A stretch of 64,000 nucleotides of DNA from Exiguobacterium sp. BMC-KP (GTDB taxonomy: Bacteria; Bacillota; Bacilli; Exiguobacteriales; Exiguobacteriaceae). Positions 53,527 through 62,666 of the stretch are shown here, one piece after another. The notes beneath the pieces are model-generated. The model saw only the letters and a program-made list of their open reading frames with translations. It was not told the DNA's origin and made no database searches. A program made the position numbers and the translations under genes. Each line of letters begins with the position of its first letter. Positions within the stretch are counted from its first letter, which is position 1. The stretch lies in NCBI RefSeq assembly GCF_001275385.1, contig NZ_LGIW01000015.1, positions 186,001 through 250,000 of the forward strand. Direction: 5' to 3'.

Positions 53527-54471
53527 TTAACCCAGTGCATTCTCATGTAGGTTATGTTCCTGTTTTTCTAATGCTTCAAACGCATAAATCGCAACCTCAA
53601 TTTGTGAATCATCCGGTTCTTTCGTCGTCAAGTACTGTAACCATAGACCAGGCAACGCAATGACACGAAGTCCTTTGATGTGCTGTGCCTTATTTGTTAG
53701 TTGCAATACTTCAAACGAAAGACCGATGACGACTGGTAATAAAGCAATTCGGCAGACGAGACGTAACCACAAAGGATCCGTTGGAACGATCAGGTAGACG
53801 AAAAAACCGACGATGACGGTGAAAATCAAGAAACTCGATCCACATCGATAATGAAGTCGACTACTGATACGGACGTTTTCGACTGTTAATGAACGTCCGG
53901 ACTCGACACAGTTGATGACTTTATGCTCGGCACCATGGTATTGAAAAAGTCGTTTGACGAGCGGGGTCAACGAAATTACGTAGAGATAACTGAACAAAAG
54001 TGTTAACTTGATTGCTGCTTCGATGACATTCTGAATGACATGTCCAGATAAGGCAGGAAATACATCAAACAGTGATGCAAGGAAAGCAGGTAATAGTGTG
54101 AAGAGTAACTTACCGAAGAAAAATGATAGGATTCCGACAACGGCGACGCCGAGCCATTTCGTTAAGGGACTAGCAGTCGTTTCTTCTGGCTCTTCCTCCC
54201 CCGGTTTGACGCCGTATCGATCACTTGCGAAGTTCATATGACTGGCGCCATTCGCAGAAGACTCCATTAAAGCAAAGAGACCGCGTAGAAGTGGAATTCG
54301 TTTTCCTTTAGCGATTCGTGGGCGAATCGGTTTTTTCTGGGCAAAGGTCTCGATTGAATCGTCATTTCGACGAATCGCAGAGACTGCGTGGGTCGCATTT
54401 TGGAACATGACGCCTTCGACGATGGCTTGACCACCGACCGGCGGATTAGTCGTTTTCATAATAGAACGCAT
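53527..54471 (-). CDS. yqhQ: DUF1385 family membrane protein YqhQ
   Basis: 314 residues. The N-terminus PPVGGQAIVEGVMFQNATH is the family hallmark, with later FQYHGAEHKVINCVE and RLHYRCGSSFLIF. Four or five transmembrane helices lie between about residues 105 and 250. Function is unknown; the conserved His/Cys pattern suggests metal. The start is ATG 54471 or, four codons later, ATG 54459; neither has a strong ribosome site. Divergent from aroQ. Confidence 0.85.
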   Translation of the reverse strand: MRSIMKTTNPPVGGQAIVEGVMFQNATHAVSAIRRNDDSIETFAQKKPIRPRIAKGKRIPLLRGLFALMESSANGASHMNFASDRYGVKPGEEEPEETTASPLTKWLGVAVVGILSFFFGKLLFTLLPAFLASLFDVFPALSGHVIQNVIEAAIKLTLLFSYLYVISLTPLVKRLFQYHGAEHKVINCVESGRSLTVENVRISSRLHYRCGSSFLIFTVIVGFFVYLIVPTDPLWLRLVCRIALLPVVIGLSFEVLQLTNKAQHIKGLRVIALPGLWLQYLTTKEPDDSQIEVAIYAFEALEKQEHNLHENALG

Positions 54472-54614
54472 CCCGTCTTCATAAAATAAGGTGTATCGTC
54501 AGTGTACTTGATTTACGCTAAAAAAACTATGTTCGACTCGTCAAAACGAGGTAATCTTTAGGAGTCGGAAATCGGGTTATGATACAATAAAAAAGAATTC
54601 GAGGAGGTGTTTTT

Positions 54615-55043
54615 TTGCGTGTCTTGATTTTAAATGGACCAAACTTGAATTTGCTCGGAACACGCGAACCGGATACATATGGAACGGCGACGTTAGCCGA
54701 CTTAGAACACGACCTTCGCGCTTATTTTCCGAACATTCAGTTTCGGTTCGAACAATCGAACCATGAAGGGCGTTTGATTGATGTTCTTCATGAGGAACGG
54801 GGGGCGGACGGCATCGTCTTGAATGCGGCTGCCTATACGCATACGAGTATCGCTCTCCGTGACGCAATCGCTGCGATCGAAGCACCCGTCATCGAGGTTC
54901 ATCTATCGAACGTCCATGCACGCGAATCTTTTCGGCATCATTCGATGATTGCACCTGTCTGCAGAGGTGTGATCGCTGGACTCGGCATGACCGGATATCG
55001 CCTGGCAACGGAAGCGATCCAAGCTTTACAACAATCGGAATAA
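54615..55043 (+). CDS. aroQ: 3-dehydroquinate dehydratase, type II
   Basis: Third step of the shikimate route. 142 residues: [18 protein letters not shown] with the catalytic Arg and Tyr, [16 protein letters not shown], and [15 protein letters not shown] with the catalytic His. The start is TTG 54615, with GGAGG seven bases upstream. First gene of aroQ-yqhT-efp. Confidence 0.96.
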   Translation: MRVLILNGPNLNLLGTREPDTYGTATLADLEHDLRAYFPNIQFRFEQSNHEGRLIDVLHEERGADGIVLNAAAYTHTSIALRDAIAAIEAPVIEVHLSNVHARESFRHHSMIAPVCRGVIAGLGMTGYRLATEAIQALQQSE

Positions 55044-55057
55044 GGGGGAAATCAATC

Positions 55058-56122
55058 ATGAAACAACGAATCGAAGCGTTACAAGCGGCATTAAAAGAAC
55101 GGGATCTTCCAGGATTACTCGTCACGAAAGCAGAGAATATCCGTTATATTTCAGGCTTCACAGGTTCAAGCGGTGCATGTCTCGTAACAGAAGAGCAAGC
55201 ATACTTCGTGACGGATTTCCGTTACACGGAGCAAGCGGCAGATCAAGTTAAAGGAATGGAGATAGTCCAAATCGAACGATCGATTCCAGAGACGATGGGC
55301 GAGTTGATGGCAGGGGCACGTGTTCGTGCGGTTGGCGTCGAAAAGGATGCGATGACACTTGGTGCTTTTGAAGCGTACGATCAAGCTTCGTCGATCGAAC
55401 TCGTTCCAACGACGGGAATCATCGAAAACCTACGCTTGATTAAGGATTCATCAGAGATTAAGATGATTAAGGAAGCGGTGGAGCTCGCAGACGCGACCTT
55501 CCAACACATCTTGACGTACATTCAACCAGGACGGACGGAACTTGAAGTATCAAATGAACTAGAATTCTTCATGCGTAAGCATGGAGCGACGTCTTCTTCT
55601 TTCGATACGATCGTTGCATCGGGCTATCGTTCTGCCTTGCCGCACGGTGTTGCCAGTTCGAAGGTCATTGCGACGGGTGAACTCGTGACGCTTGATTTCG
55701 GGGCGCTCTTGAACGGTTACGTTTCAGATATCACACGGACTGTCGCAGTCGGTCCGATCAACGCTGAATTGCAGAAGATCTACGATACGGTCTTGCAAGC
55801 ACAACTTGCGGGTGTCGATGGCTTAAAACCAGGCATCACAGGGATTGAAGCAGACGCGTTGACACGTGATATCATCAAAGAAGCAGGATATGGCGAGTAC
55901 TTCGGTCACTCGACAGGACACGGCATCGGTCTTGAAGTACATGAAGGACCTGGCTTGTCTTTCCGTTCTGAGACGAAACTTGAACCGGGCATGATCGTTA
56001 CGGTCGAACCGGGCATCTATGTGCCACAAGTCGGCGGATGCCGGATTGAAGATGACGTCTTGATCACGGAAACAGGTCGAGAAATTCTTTCGTCTTCACC
56101 AAAAGAACTGATCACTCTCTAA
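55058..56122 (+). CDS. yqhT: M24B aminopeptidase (Xaa-Pro peptidase, YqhT)
   Basis: Removes residues before proline from peptides. 354 residues: a creatinase N-terminal domain, then the pita-bread fold with the metal ligands in LDFGALLNGYVSDITRTV (two Asp), GHSTGHGIGLEVHEGP (His), VEPGIY and RIEDDVLIT (two Glu). AGGGGGAAATCAATC precedes the ATG. Position before efp, as in B. subtilis, is suggestive of dealing with proline-rich peptides. Confidence 0.94.
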   Translation: MKQRIEALQAALKERDLPGLLVTKAENIRYISGFTGSSGACLVTEEQAYFVTDFRYTEQAADQVKGMEIVQIERSIPETMGELMAGARVRAVGVEKDAMTLGAFEAYDQASSIELVPTTGIIENLRLIKDSSEIKMIKEAVELADATFQHILTYIQPGRTELEVSNELEFFMRKHGATSSSFDTIVASGYRSALPHGVASSKVIATGELVTLDFGALLNGYVSDITRTVAVGPINAELQKIYDTVLQAQLAGVDGLKPGITGIEADALTRDIIKEAGYGEYFGHSTGHGIGLEVHEGPGLSFRSETKLEPGMIVTVEPGIYVPQVGGCRIEDDVLITETGREILSSSPKELITL

Positions 56123-56156
56123 GTAGGGTGACGGGACATTTTAGGAGGAACCATTC

Positions 56157-56723
56157 ATGGTATCAGTAAACGATTTAAAAACAGGATTAACGATTAAGAC
56201 TTCAGACGGTATGATTTGGCAAGTACTTGAGTTCCAACATGTTAAACCGGGTAAAGGAGCAGCTTTCGTTCGGACGAAAATGCGTAACATTCGTAACGGA
56301 AACATCCAAGAGATGACGTTCCGTGGTGGTGAGCGTGTTGAACGTGCGCACATCGAGCGTAACAAGATGCAGTATCTCTACCCAATGGGTGAGACATACG
56401 TCTTCATGGATACAGAATCTTATGAGCAGTTGGAATTGACGACAGCACAAGTCGAAGCAGCTCTTCCATACTTGCTTGAAAACATGGAAGTTCAGATTGC
56501 AGTTTACAACGGCGAAATCCTCGGTCTTGAATTACCGAACACAGTCGTCATGACGATCGTTGAAGCAGAGCCTGGCGTCAAAGGTGATACAGCTTCGAAC
56601 GTTAAGAAAAATGCGACTGTAGAAACAGGACACATCATTCAAGTGCCACTCTTCATCGAAGCAGGCGAAAAAGTAACGGTTGATACACGTACAGGTGATT
56701 TCACAGGTCGTTACAACGGATAA
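56157..56723 (+). CDS. efp: Translation elongation factor P
   Basis: Relieves ribosome stalling at polyproline. 188 residues in three beta domains; the tip loop [15 protein letters not shown] carries the lysine (about residue 33) that is modified in Bacilli. Conserved C-terminal VKGDTASN and [11 protein letters not shown] are present. AGGAGGAACCATTC precedes ATG 56157. A terminator follows; the spoIIIA operon found next in sporeformers is absent. Confidence 0.97.
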   Translation: MVSVNDLKTGLTIKTSDGMIWQVLEFQHVKPGKGAAFVRTKMRNIRNGNIQEMTFRGGERVERAHIERNKMQYLYPMGETYVFMDTESYEQLELTTAQVEAALPYLLENMEVQIAVYNGEILGLELPNTVVMTIVEAEPGVKGDTASNVKKNATVETGHIIQVPLFIEAGEKVTVDTRTGDFTGRYNG

Positions 56724-56735
56724 TATTGAAACGAC

Positions 56736-56779
56736 AAGACGTCTCTCACCTTCTATCAGGTCGAGAGGCGTCTTTTTTC
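56736..56779 (+). terminator. Terminator of efp
   Basis: AAGACGTCTCTC and GAGAGGCGTCTT pair (one G-U) and are followed by TTTT. Confidence 0.9.
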
Positions 56780-56891
56780 ATCCAGCATGACTTGCATCCA
56801 ATGGTATGACCAGTTAATATAAGTATTTGAGTAGGCATTAGCACCTGGTATAATAATTGTGAATACAGCATAGATGGGGGAAGAATGACAG

Positions 56892-57341
56892 ATGAAAATC
56901 GATCAGTTGAAACAAGTACTCGAAATGCTCGATCAGTCGAGTGTAAACGAACTCTCACTCGAGACGGATACGTATAAATTAAAGTTGAAGAAACAAGGAG
57001 AGACGGTGACGGTTTCGCATCAAGCGCCAGCTTCTTCAGTAGCAGCACCTGCTCCTGTAAAGCAAGTAGCAGCACCTGTTGAAGAAGAAGTCGTCGCAGA
57101 CGACACAGTCACGATCAATGCGTTAATGGTCGGAACGTTCTATTCGCGTCCGAATCCAGATAAACCGGCATACGTCAAAGTCGGGGATCGGATCGAAGTC
57201 GGTCAAGTCATCTGTGTCCTTGAAGCAATGAAACTCTTCAACAACTTAAACTCGGAAGTATCTGGAACGGTCGTCGAGATTCTTGTCGCCGATGGAGATC
57301 TCGTTGAATTTGGTCAACCACTCTTCCGGATCCGTCCGTAA
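56892..57341 (+). CDS. accB: Acetyl-CoA carboxylase biotin carboxyl carrier protein
   Basis: Carries biotin between the carboxylase and transferase parts of ACC. 149 residues with a short N-terminal domain, an Ala/Pro/Val linker (about 45-70), and the biotinyl domain with [10 protein letters not shown] where the lysine is residue 114. GGGGGAAGAATGACAG precedes the ATG. accC follows after 16 bases. Confidence 0.97.
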   Translation: MKIDQLKQVLEMLDQSSVNELSLETDTYKLKLKKQGETVTVSHQAPASSVAAPAPVKQVAAPVEEEVVADDTVTINALMVGTFYSRPNPDKPAYVKVGDRIEVGQVICVLEAMKLFNNLNSEVSGTVVEILVADGDLVEFGQPLFRIRP

Positions 57342-57357
57342 AATTGAGGTGAACAGC

Positions 57358-58710
57358 ATGGAAAAATTATTGATTGCCAATCGTGGTGAAATTGCCGTCC
57401 GCATCATTCGAGCGGCAAAGGAACTTGGAATACAGACCGTTGCTGTCTACTCGACAGCAGATAAGGAAGCGCTACATGTTCGCCTAGCAGATGAGGCGTA
57501 TTGTATCGGGGAAGCGAGTTCTGCGTCGTCTTACTTAAACGTTACGAATATCCTCGCGATTGCGACGAACCGTCAAGTCACGATGATTCACCCAGGATAT
57601 GGTTTCTTAGCCGAGAACGTCGACTTTGCCGAAATGTGTGAAGCGTGTGGGATCAAATTCGTTGGTCCGACGTCGGATGCGATCCGTCAGATGGGGATAA
57701 AAGATGTCGCGAAGAAGACGATGATCGAGTGTGGAGTACCCGTCGTGCCGGGTTCAGATGGAACGGTCACGGACGAAGAAGCGGTCGCGCTCGCGCAAGA
57801 AATCGGTTATCCGGTCATCATCAAAGCGACAGCTGGTGGTGGCGGTAAAGGGATTCGTGTTGCCCGCTCGGAAGAAGAGTTGATCAATGGCTTGAGTGAG
57901 ACACGCCGTGAAGCAAAACAAGCTTTCGGAAACGGTGATGTGTACTTAGAACGTTTCATCGAAGAATTCCGCCACGTCGAAGTACAAGTGCTTGCGGACC
58001 GGCACGGGAATGTCATTCACCTCGGTGAACGAGATTGTACGGTTCAGCGCCGGATGCAGAAGCTGATCGAGGAAGCGCCATCGCCTGCAGTCAGTGAAGC
58101 GACACGTCTGAAGATGGGTGAGGCTGCCGTTAAAGCCGCACAAGCGATTCAGTATACGGGAGCTGGAACGATTGAATTCATTTTCGTCGAAGAGACAGAA
58201 GAGTTCTTCTTCATGGAGATGAATACACGGATTCAAGTCGAGCACCCGGTAACGGAAATGATCACAGGCTTCGACCTTGTTCAAGCACAACTGCAAGTCG
58301 CGCTTGACCATCCACTTGCCGTCAAACAAAAGGATATCAAATTCCATGGTCATTCGATCGAATGCCGCATCAATGCCGAGGATCCAGACCATGACTTCCG
58401 TCCGTCTGCTGGACGCGTCACACAATACGTGACACCAGGTGGCATGGGCGTGCGAATCGATAGTGCGGTCTATCCAGGTTATATGATTCCGCCGTATTAT
58501 GACTCGATGGTCGCAAAGTTGATCGTTCATGCGGAAACACGTGAAGAAGCATGTGCGAAGATGGAGCGGGCATTAGCTGAATTTTGGATCGAAGGTGTTA
58601 AAACAACGATTCCGTTCCATGAACGTGTCTTAAGTCACCCGGTATTCCGTCGTGGTACATTCACGACAAAATTCGCTGAGCGTGAGTTAAAAGGTACGAT
58701 CGTAAACTGA
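57358..58710 (+). CDS. accC: Acetyl-CoA carboxylase biotin carboxylase subunit
   Basis: ATP-dependent carboxylation of biotin on AccB. 450 residues: [18 protein letters not shown] at the start, the glycine-rich [15 protein letters not shown] loop, and [15 protein letters not shown] with the catalytic residues. ATG 57358 follows TTGAGGTGAACAGC; upstream in-frame starts lie inside accB. B. subtilis has yqhY between accC and nusB; here a terminator and nusB follow directly. Confidence 0.97.
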   Translation: MEKLLIANRGEIAVRIIRAAKELGIQTVAVYSTADKEALHVRLADEAYCIGEASSASSYLNVTNILAIATNRQVTMIHPGYGFLAENVDFAEMCEACGIKFVGPTSDAIRQMGIKDVAKKTMIECGVPVVPGSDGTVTDEEAVALAQEIGYPVIIKATAGGGGKGIRVARSEEELINGLSETRREAKQAFGNGDVYLERFIEEFRHVEVQVLADRHGNVIHLGERDCTVQRRMQKLIEEAPSPAVSEATRLKMGEAAVKAAQAIQYTGAGTIEFIFVEETEEFFFMEMNTRIQVEHPVTEMITGFDLVQAQLQVALDHPLAVKQKDIKFHGHSIECRINAEDPDHDFRPSAGRVTQYVTPGGMGVRIDSAVYPGYMIPPYYDSMVAKLIVHAETREEACAKMERALAEFWIEGVKTTIPFHERVLSHPVFRRGTFTTKFAERELKGTIVN

Positions 58711-58715
58711 ATCAG

Positions 58716-58751
58716 GACGGGAGTTTGTGTGACGAACTCCCGTCTTTTTTT
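58716..58751 (+). terminator. Terminator of accBC
   Basis: GACGGGAGTTTG and CGAACTCCCGTC pair (one near-match) and seven T follow. Confidence 0.92.
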
Positions 58752-58830
58752 GGCGTTCTCTATGTTTTTTAAAAGAGGAATGTGCTAAACTAACTGATTG
58801 AGAACGACAAAAAAAGGAGCACGCAAAATC

Positions 58831-59235
58831 ATGATGAAACGACACATGGCACGCGAACTCGCAGTCCAATCTTTGTTCCAAATGGAACTCTCGGATCTAA
58901 CTGCACAAGAGGCCATTGAATTCGCGGTAGAAGGTAAGGAATACGACACATTCGTCGAGCAATTGGTGAACGGCGTCGAAACAAACAAAGCAACGATTGA
59001 TCAACACATTCGCGAAGCACTCGTGAATTGGTCGTTCGAACGACTCGGAAACATCGAGCGGACGATTCTTCGTTTAGCCGTTTACGAATTATTGTTTGAA
59101 ACGAACATTCCTGTTCGAGTGACGATTAACGAAGCTATCGAATTGACGAAAGCGTTCGCAGACGAAGAAGCAACGAAAATTGTCAACGGTGTTCTCGGTA
59201 AAGTTGCACAAGGCGTCGTCAAAGAAAACTCATAA
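58831..59235 (+). CDS. nusB: Transcription antitermination factor NusB
   Basis: Works with NusE on boxA RNA in rRNA operons. 134 residues, all helical: RHMARELAVQSLFQMELS at the start and TNIPVRVTINEAIELTKAF near the end are diagnostic. AAAAGGAG precedes ATG 58831 or 58834. A TGC-extended TAAACT -10 lies about 40 bases upstream. First gene of nusB-folD-xseA-xseB-ispA. Confidence 0.95.
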   Translation: MMKRHMARELAVQSLFQMELSDLTAQEAIEFAVEGKEYDTFVEQLVNGVETNKATIDQHIREALVNWSFERLGNIERTILRLAVYELLFETNIPVRVTINEAIELTKAFADEEATKIVNGVLGKVAQGVVKENS

Positions 59236-59306
59236 ACCGATGTAAAACCGAATAGAGACAAACAGACAGAAGAGTGAATCGAACTTTTTGGGGGAGTGGA
59301 CAAATC

Positions 59307-60140
59307 ATGGCAGTAGTAATCGATGGAAAACAGGTAGCCCATTCATATCGTATGAAGCTGAAAGAAGAAGTCGCACGTCTGAAAGAACAGCGGATTCAAC
59401 CGCAATTGACTGTCATCCTGATTGGCGAAGATCCTGCTAGTCAATCTTATGTACGTGGTAAAGAAAAGGCGGCGAAGGAAATCGGCATGGATTCGGAGTT
59501 GATCCGGCTTCCGGCAGAAACAACGGAATCAGAGCTCCTTCACTTGATCGAACGTCTGAACGTTGATGCGAGTGTCCACGGGATTCTCGTTCAATTGCCG
59601 TTACCTAACCATATTGATGAAAGCAAAGTCATTTTTGCGATTTCTCCTGAAAAAGACGTCGATGGTTTCCATCCTGTCTCTGTTGGGAAAATGATGATTG
59701 GTGAACCGACGTTTTTACCATGTACACCAAACGGTATTCTCCATCTCGTCAAAGAGATGAACGTACCGATTGCAGGTCAACATGTCGTCGTTGTCGGACG
59801 TAGCCAAATCGTCGGTAAACCCGTCGGTATGTTGTTCTTGAATGAATCGGCTACCGTTTCCTATTGTCATTCAAAAACTAAAGACCTCGGTGCGATGACG
59901 CGCCAAGCGGATATCTTAATCGTGGCAGTCGGCGTACCAAAGCTGATTACTGCGGATATGGTGAAACCGGGCGCTGTCGTCATTGATGTTGGTGTAAACC
60001 GCGTCGATGGAAAACTCGTTGGTGATGTTGAATTTGATACGATTCAAGATGTTGCATCGATGATTACACCTGTTCCGGGTGGTGTTGGTCCGATGACGAT
60101 TACGATGCTACTGCACAACACGATTGAGGCTGCGCGATGA
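59307..60140 (+). CDS. folD: Methylene-THF dehydrogenase / methenyl-THF cyclohydrolase
   Basis: Interconverts one-carbon folates using NADP. 277 residues: SYVRGKEKAAKEIGM (with the catalytic Lys), GILVQLPLPNHI, the cofactor GRSQIVGKPVGMLFL and TPVPGGVGPMTITML. ATG 59307 has GGGGGAG upstream. Overlaps xseA by four bases. It uses the methylene-THF that the glycine cleavage genes produce. Confidence 0.97.
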   Translation: MAVVIDGKQVAHSYRMKLKEEVARLKEQRIQPQLTVILIGEDPASQSYVRGKEKAAKEIGMDSELIRLPAETTESELLHLIERLNVDASVHGILVQLPLPNHIDESKVIFAISPEKDVDGFHPVSVGKMMIGEPTFLPCTPNGILHLVKEMNVPIAGQHVVVVGRSQIVGKPVGMLFLNESATVSYCHSKTKDLGAMTRQADILIVAVGVPKLITADMVKPGAVVIDVGVNRVDGKLVGDVEFDTIQDVASMITPVPGGVGPMTITMLLHNTIEAAR

Positions 60141-61459
60141 GCGAACCTCTTCACGTTTCCGATTTAGTCCAATATGTCAAACGTGAACTAGAAGGCGACG
60201 CCCTTCTGCAACAAGTCCAGGTGGTGGGAGAAGTGTCGAACTTTAAACGACACTCTTCTGGTCACCTTTATTTTACGTTGAAGGATGAACAGTCGCGGAT
60301 GAAAGCCGTCATGTTCGCCCGTGATGCGAGTCGCGTCAAGGCAGACGTTCGCGATGGCATGCGTGTCGTCGTCACGGCGCGCTTATCCGTATACGTATCA
60401 TCTGGTGAGATGCAGCTCTATGTCGAACGGATGACGGAAGATGGGGTGGGGGCGCTATATGAGGCATTCTCACGCTTAAAAGTGGATCTCGAAGAGCGTG
60501 GGTGGTTTGATCCAGAAATCAAAAAACCGTTACCTGCTTTTCCGGAGCGCATCGGAATCATCACGTCTCCAAAAGGAGCAGCGCTTCATGATATCGCAAC
60601 GACACTCCGTCGCCGTTATCCGCAAGCAGCCATCGTGTTCGCCCCGGTTCTTGTACAGGGAGCGGACGCGGCACCGCAAATCAGTCGTGCTATTCAGTTG
60701 ATGAATGAGCATGCTGCCTGTGACGTCTTAATCATCGGTCGTGGTGGCGGTTCAATCGAAGAATTGTGGGCATTTAATGAAATGTCTGTTGTGACAGCTG
60801 TATTCGAATCACGCATTCCGATCGTCTCGGCCGTCGGTCACGAAACCGATTTTACGATCAGTGATTTCGTTGCGGACGTTCGCGCCGCTACACCAACGGC
60901 AGCGGCAGAACTCGTCACACCTGAAGCAGATGCACTCGTCCGTCGTGTCCAGGATGTACAACGACGTTTAGAACGGACGTATGCACAACTTCTCAAGAGT
61001 AAACAGGAGCAAGTGACGCGTCTTGCTACGAGTTACGGACTGAAATCACCACGTGTCCTACTTGGATTGAAGCAAGAGCAATTGGACCGAGCAGAGATGT
61101 CGCTCCAAAAAGAGATCCAGCATGTAGTAGCGCAAAACCAGCAACAGGTGGAGCGTCTTCACACACGTTTAATGAGGGTACCGGTACGTGATCGATTCGT
61201 GCAACAAAAGGCGACGATTGAACAATCGCGTCGTCGACTCGAAATTGTTCGTCGGATCTTACAATCGAAACAACAACAGGTGCGTCATGTGCTCGCGCGA
61301 CTCGACTCCGTCAGTCCGACGCATGTCCTGATGCGCGGCTATACGTATGTCGAACAGGATGGACAAATTGTCCGTTCCGCGAAGGCATTGACAGCGTCTT
61401 CGTTCGATATCCGCTTCCATGATGGAACGATTCGTGCTAAACGAGAGGATGGGGAATAA
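60137..61459 (+). CDS. xseA: Exodeoxyribonuclease VII large subunit
   Basis: Degrades single-stranded DNA with XseB. 440 residues: an OB fold (VQVVGEVSNFKRHSSGHLYF), the catalytic domain with IGIITSPKGAALHDI and RGGGSIEELWAFNE, then a long coiled-coil (about 260-400). Linked by ATGA to folD and followed after two bases by xseB. Confidence 0.96.
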   Translation: MSEPLHVSDLVQYVKRELEGDALLQQVQVVGEVSNFKRHSSGHLYFTLKDEQSRMKAVMFARDASRVKADVRDGMRVVVTARLSVYVSSGEMQLYVERMTEDGVGALYEAFSRLKVDLEERGWFDPEIKKPLPAFPERIGIITSPKGAALHDIATTLRRRYPQAAIVFAPVLVQGADAAPQISRAIQLMNEHAACDVLIIGRGGGSIEELWAFNEMSVVTAVFESRIPIVSAVGHETDFTISDFVADVRAATPTAAAELVTPEADALVRRVQDVQRRLERTYAQLLKSKQEQVTRLATSYGLKSPRVLLGLKQEQLDRAEMSLQKEIQHVVAQNQQQVERLHTRLMRVPVRDRFVQQKATIEQSRRRLEIVRRILQSKQQQVRHVLARLDSVSPTHVLMRGYTYVEQDGQIVRSAKALTASSFDIRFHDGTIRAKREDGE

Positions 61460-61461
61460 GG

Positions 61462-61683
61462 ATGGAGACCGAACAATCTTTTGAAGAAGCACTAGAACGA
61501 CTAGAAGAAATCGTCACGTTACTAGAAGAGGGCGAAGCGCCTCTTGAACAAGCGATGGCTCTTTATGAAGAGGGCGTTAAGTTGACAGCTCTCTGCCAAG
61601 GAAAGTTATCCGTTGCTGAAAAAAAACTCGATCAAATCCTGGAGCAAGATGGTACGCTACGGGAAAAAGGAGGAGCGCAATGA
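61462..61683 (+). CDS. xseB: Exodeoxyribonuclease VII small subunit
   Basis: 73-residue helical subunit: SFEEALERLEEIVTLLEEGE, then ALYEEGVKLTALCQ. Typical length and adjacent to xseA. Overlaps ispA by ATGA. Confidence 0.95.
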   Translation: METEQSFEEALERLEEIVTLLEEGEAPLEQAMALYEEGVKLTALCQGKLSVAEKKLDQILEQDGTLREKGGAQ

Positions 61684-62549
61684 TTGCCTTGAATGAGTGG
61701 AAGACACAAGTCGAAAACAAGATGGAAGAATTCATGGAGCGACTCGATGCACCGGAGCGTTTACGCGACTCGATGCGGTATTCACTCGATGCGGGTGGGA
61801 AACGAATTCGTCCAGCCTTGATTTATGCGGTACTCGATGCCTTTTCAATCGATCGTTCAAAAGGTGATGCGACTGCTGCGGCGCTCGAGATGATTCATAC
61901 ATATTCGCTGATTCACGATGATCTTCCAGCAATGGACGACGACGATCTCCGTCGTGGACGTCCAACGAATCATATCGCTTTTGATGAAGCGACAGCGATT
62001 TTAGCAGGAGACGCCTTGCTCACGAACGCTTTTAGCTGTCTTCTTGAGACACCGGCTTCGCCAGAAGTGAAGCTTGCCCTTGTCGAACGGTTGGCAGCGG
62101 CAGCGGGTGCTACGGGTATGGTTGGTGGTCAACTCGACGATATGCTCGGAGAGCGTGGCGGTATTAACGATGTAGCAGAGCTTGAATCGATTCATCGCCG
62201 GAAAACGGGAGCACTTCTCGTCTTTGCTGTTGAAGCGGGTGGCTTGCTTGCAACAGTCAGTTCGACGGATCTTGAGCACTTACAACAATACGGTCGTCAT
62301 CTCGGAATCGCCTTCCAAATCCAAGACGACATCTTGGATGTAACAGGAGATGCCGAAAAAATCGGGAAGCCGGTTGGGAGTGACGAAGGCAACGAAAAAG
62401 CAACGTATCCGAAATTACTTGGTCTTGAAGGGGCGAAACGTGCGCTGACAGCCCAAGTGGAAGCAGCGGAACAAGCGATTGATGCATTATCGGTCGAAGC
62501 GACGACACTTAAGGAACTGCTCGACTTCGTGGTCAAGCGCGACCATTAA
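61680..62549 (+). CDS. ispA: Farnesyl diphosphate synthase (short-chain polyprenyl synthase)
   Basis: Condenses IPP with allylic diphosphates. 289 residues with GGKRIRPALIY, the first Asp-rich motif HDDLPAMDDDDLRRG and the second QIQDDILDVTGD. The two residues between Asp of the first motif and neighbouring alanine suit a farnesyl product; geranylgeranyl cannot be excluded. Upstream of dxs, as in Bacillus. Confidence 0.95.
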   Translation: MIALNEWKTQVENKMEEFMERLDAPERLRDSMRYSLDAGGKRIRPALIYAVLDAFSIDRSKGDATAAALEMIHTYSLIHDDLPAMDDDDLRRGRPTNHIAFDEATAILAGDALLTNAFSCLLETPASPEVKLALVERLAAAAGATGMVGGQLDDMLGERGGINDVAELESIHRRKTGALLVFAVEAGGLLATVSSTDLEHLQQYGRHLGIAFQIQDDILDVTGDAEKIGKPVGSDEGNEKATYPKLLGLEGAKRALTAQVEAAEQAIDALSVEATTLKELLDFVVKRDH

Positions 62550-62553
62550 GCAG

Positions 62554-62579
62554 GACGACGCATCTGCGTCGTCTTTTTC
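62554..62579 (+). terminator. Terminator of nusB-ispA unit
   Basis: GACGACGCA-TC-TGCGTCGTC followed by TTTTTC. Confidence 0.88.
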
Positions 62580-62666
62580 TATGCTGACAATGGCGCTCAA
62601 TAGATTGTTCTAGTACAATGTAGGGTACAAACCCTATAAGATTGTAAGGAAAAGAGGCGGTAAGGT

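Noticed and set aside
57946-58530. 194-codon minus-strand open frame opposite accC
   Set aside because: Antisense shadow of accC with no plausible start signal or motif.
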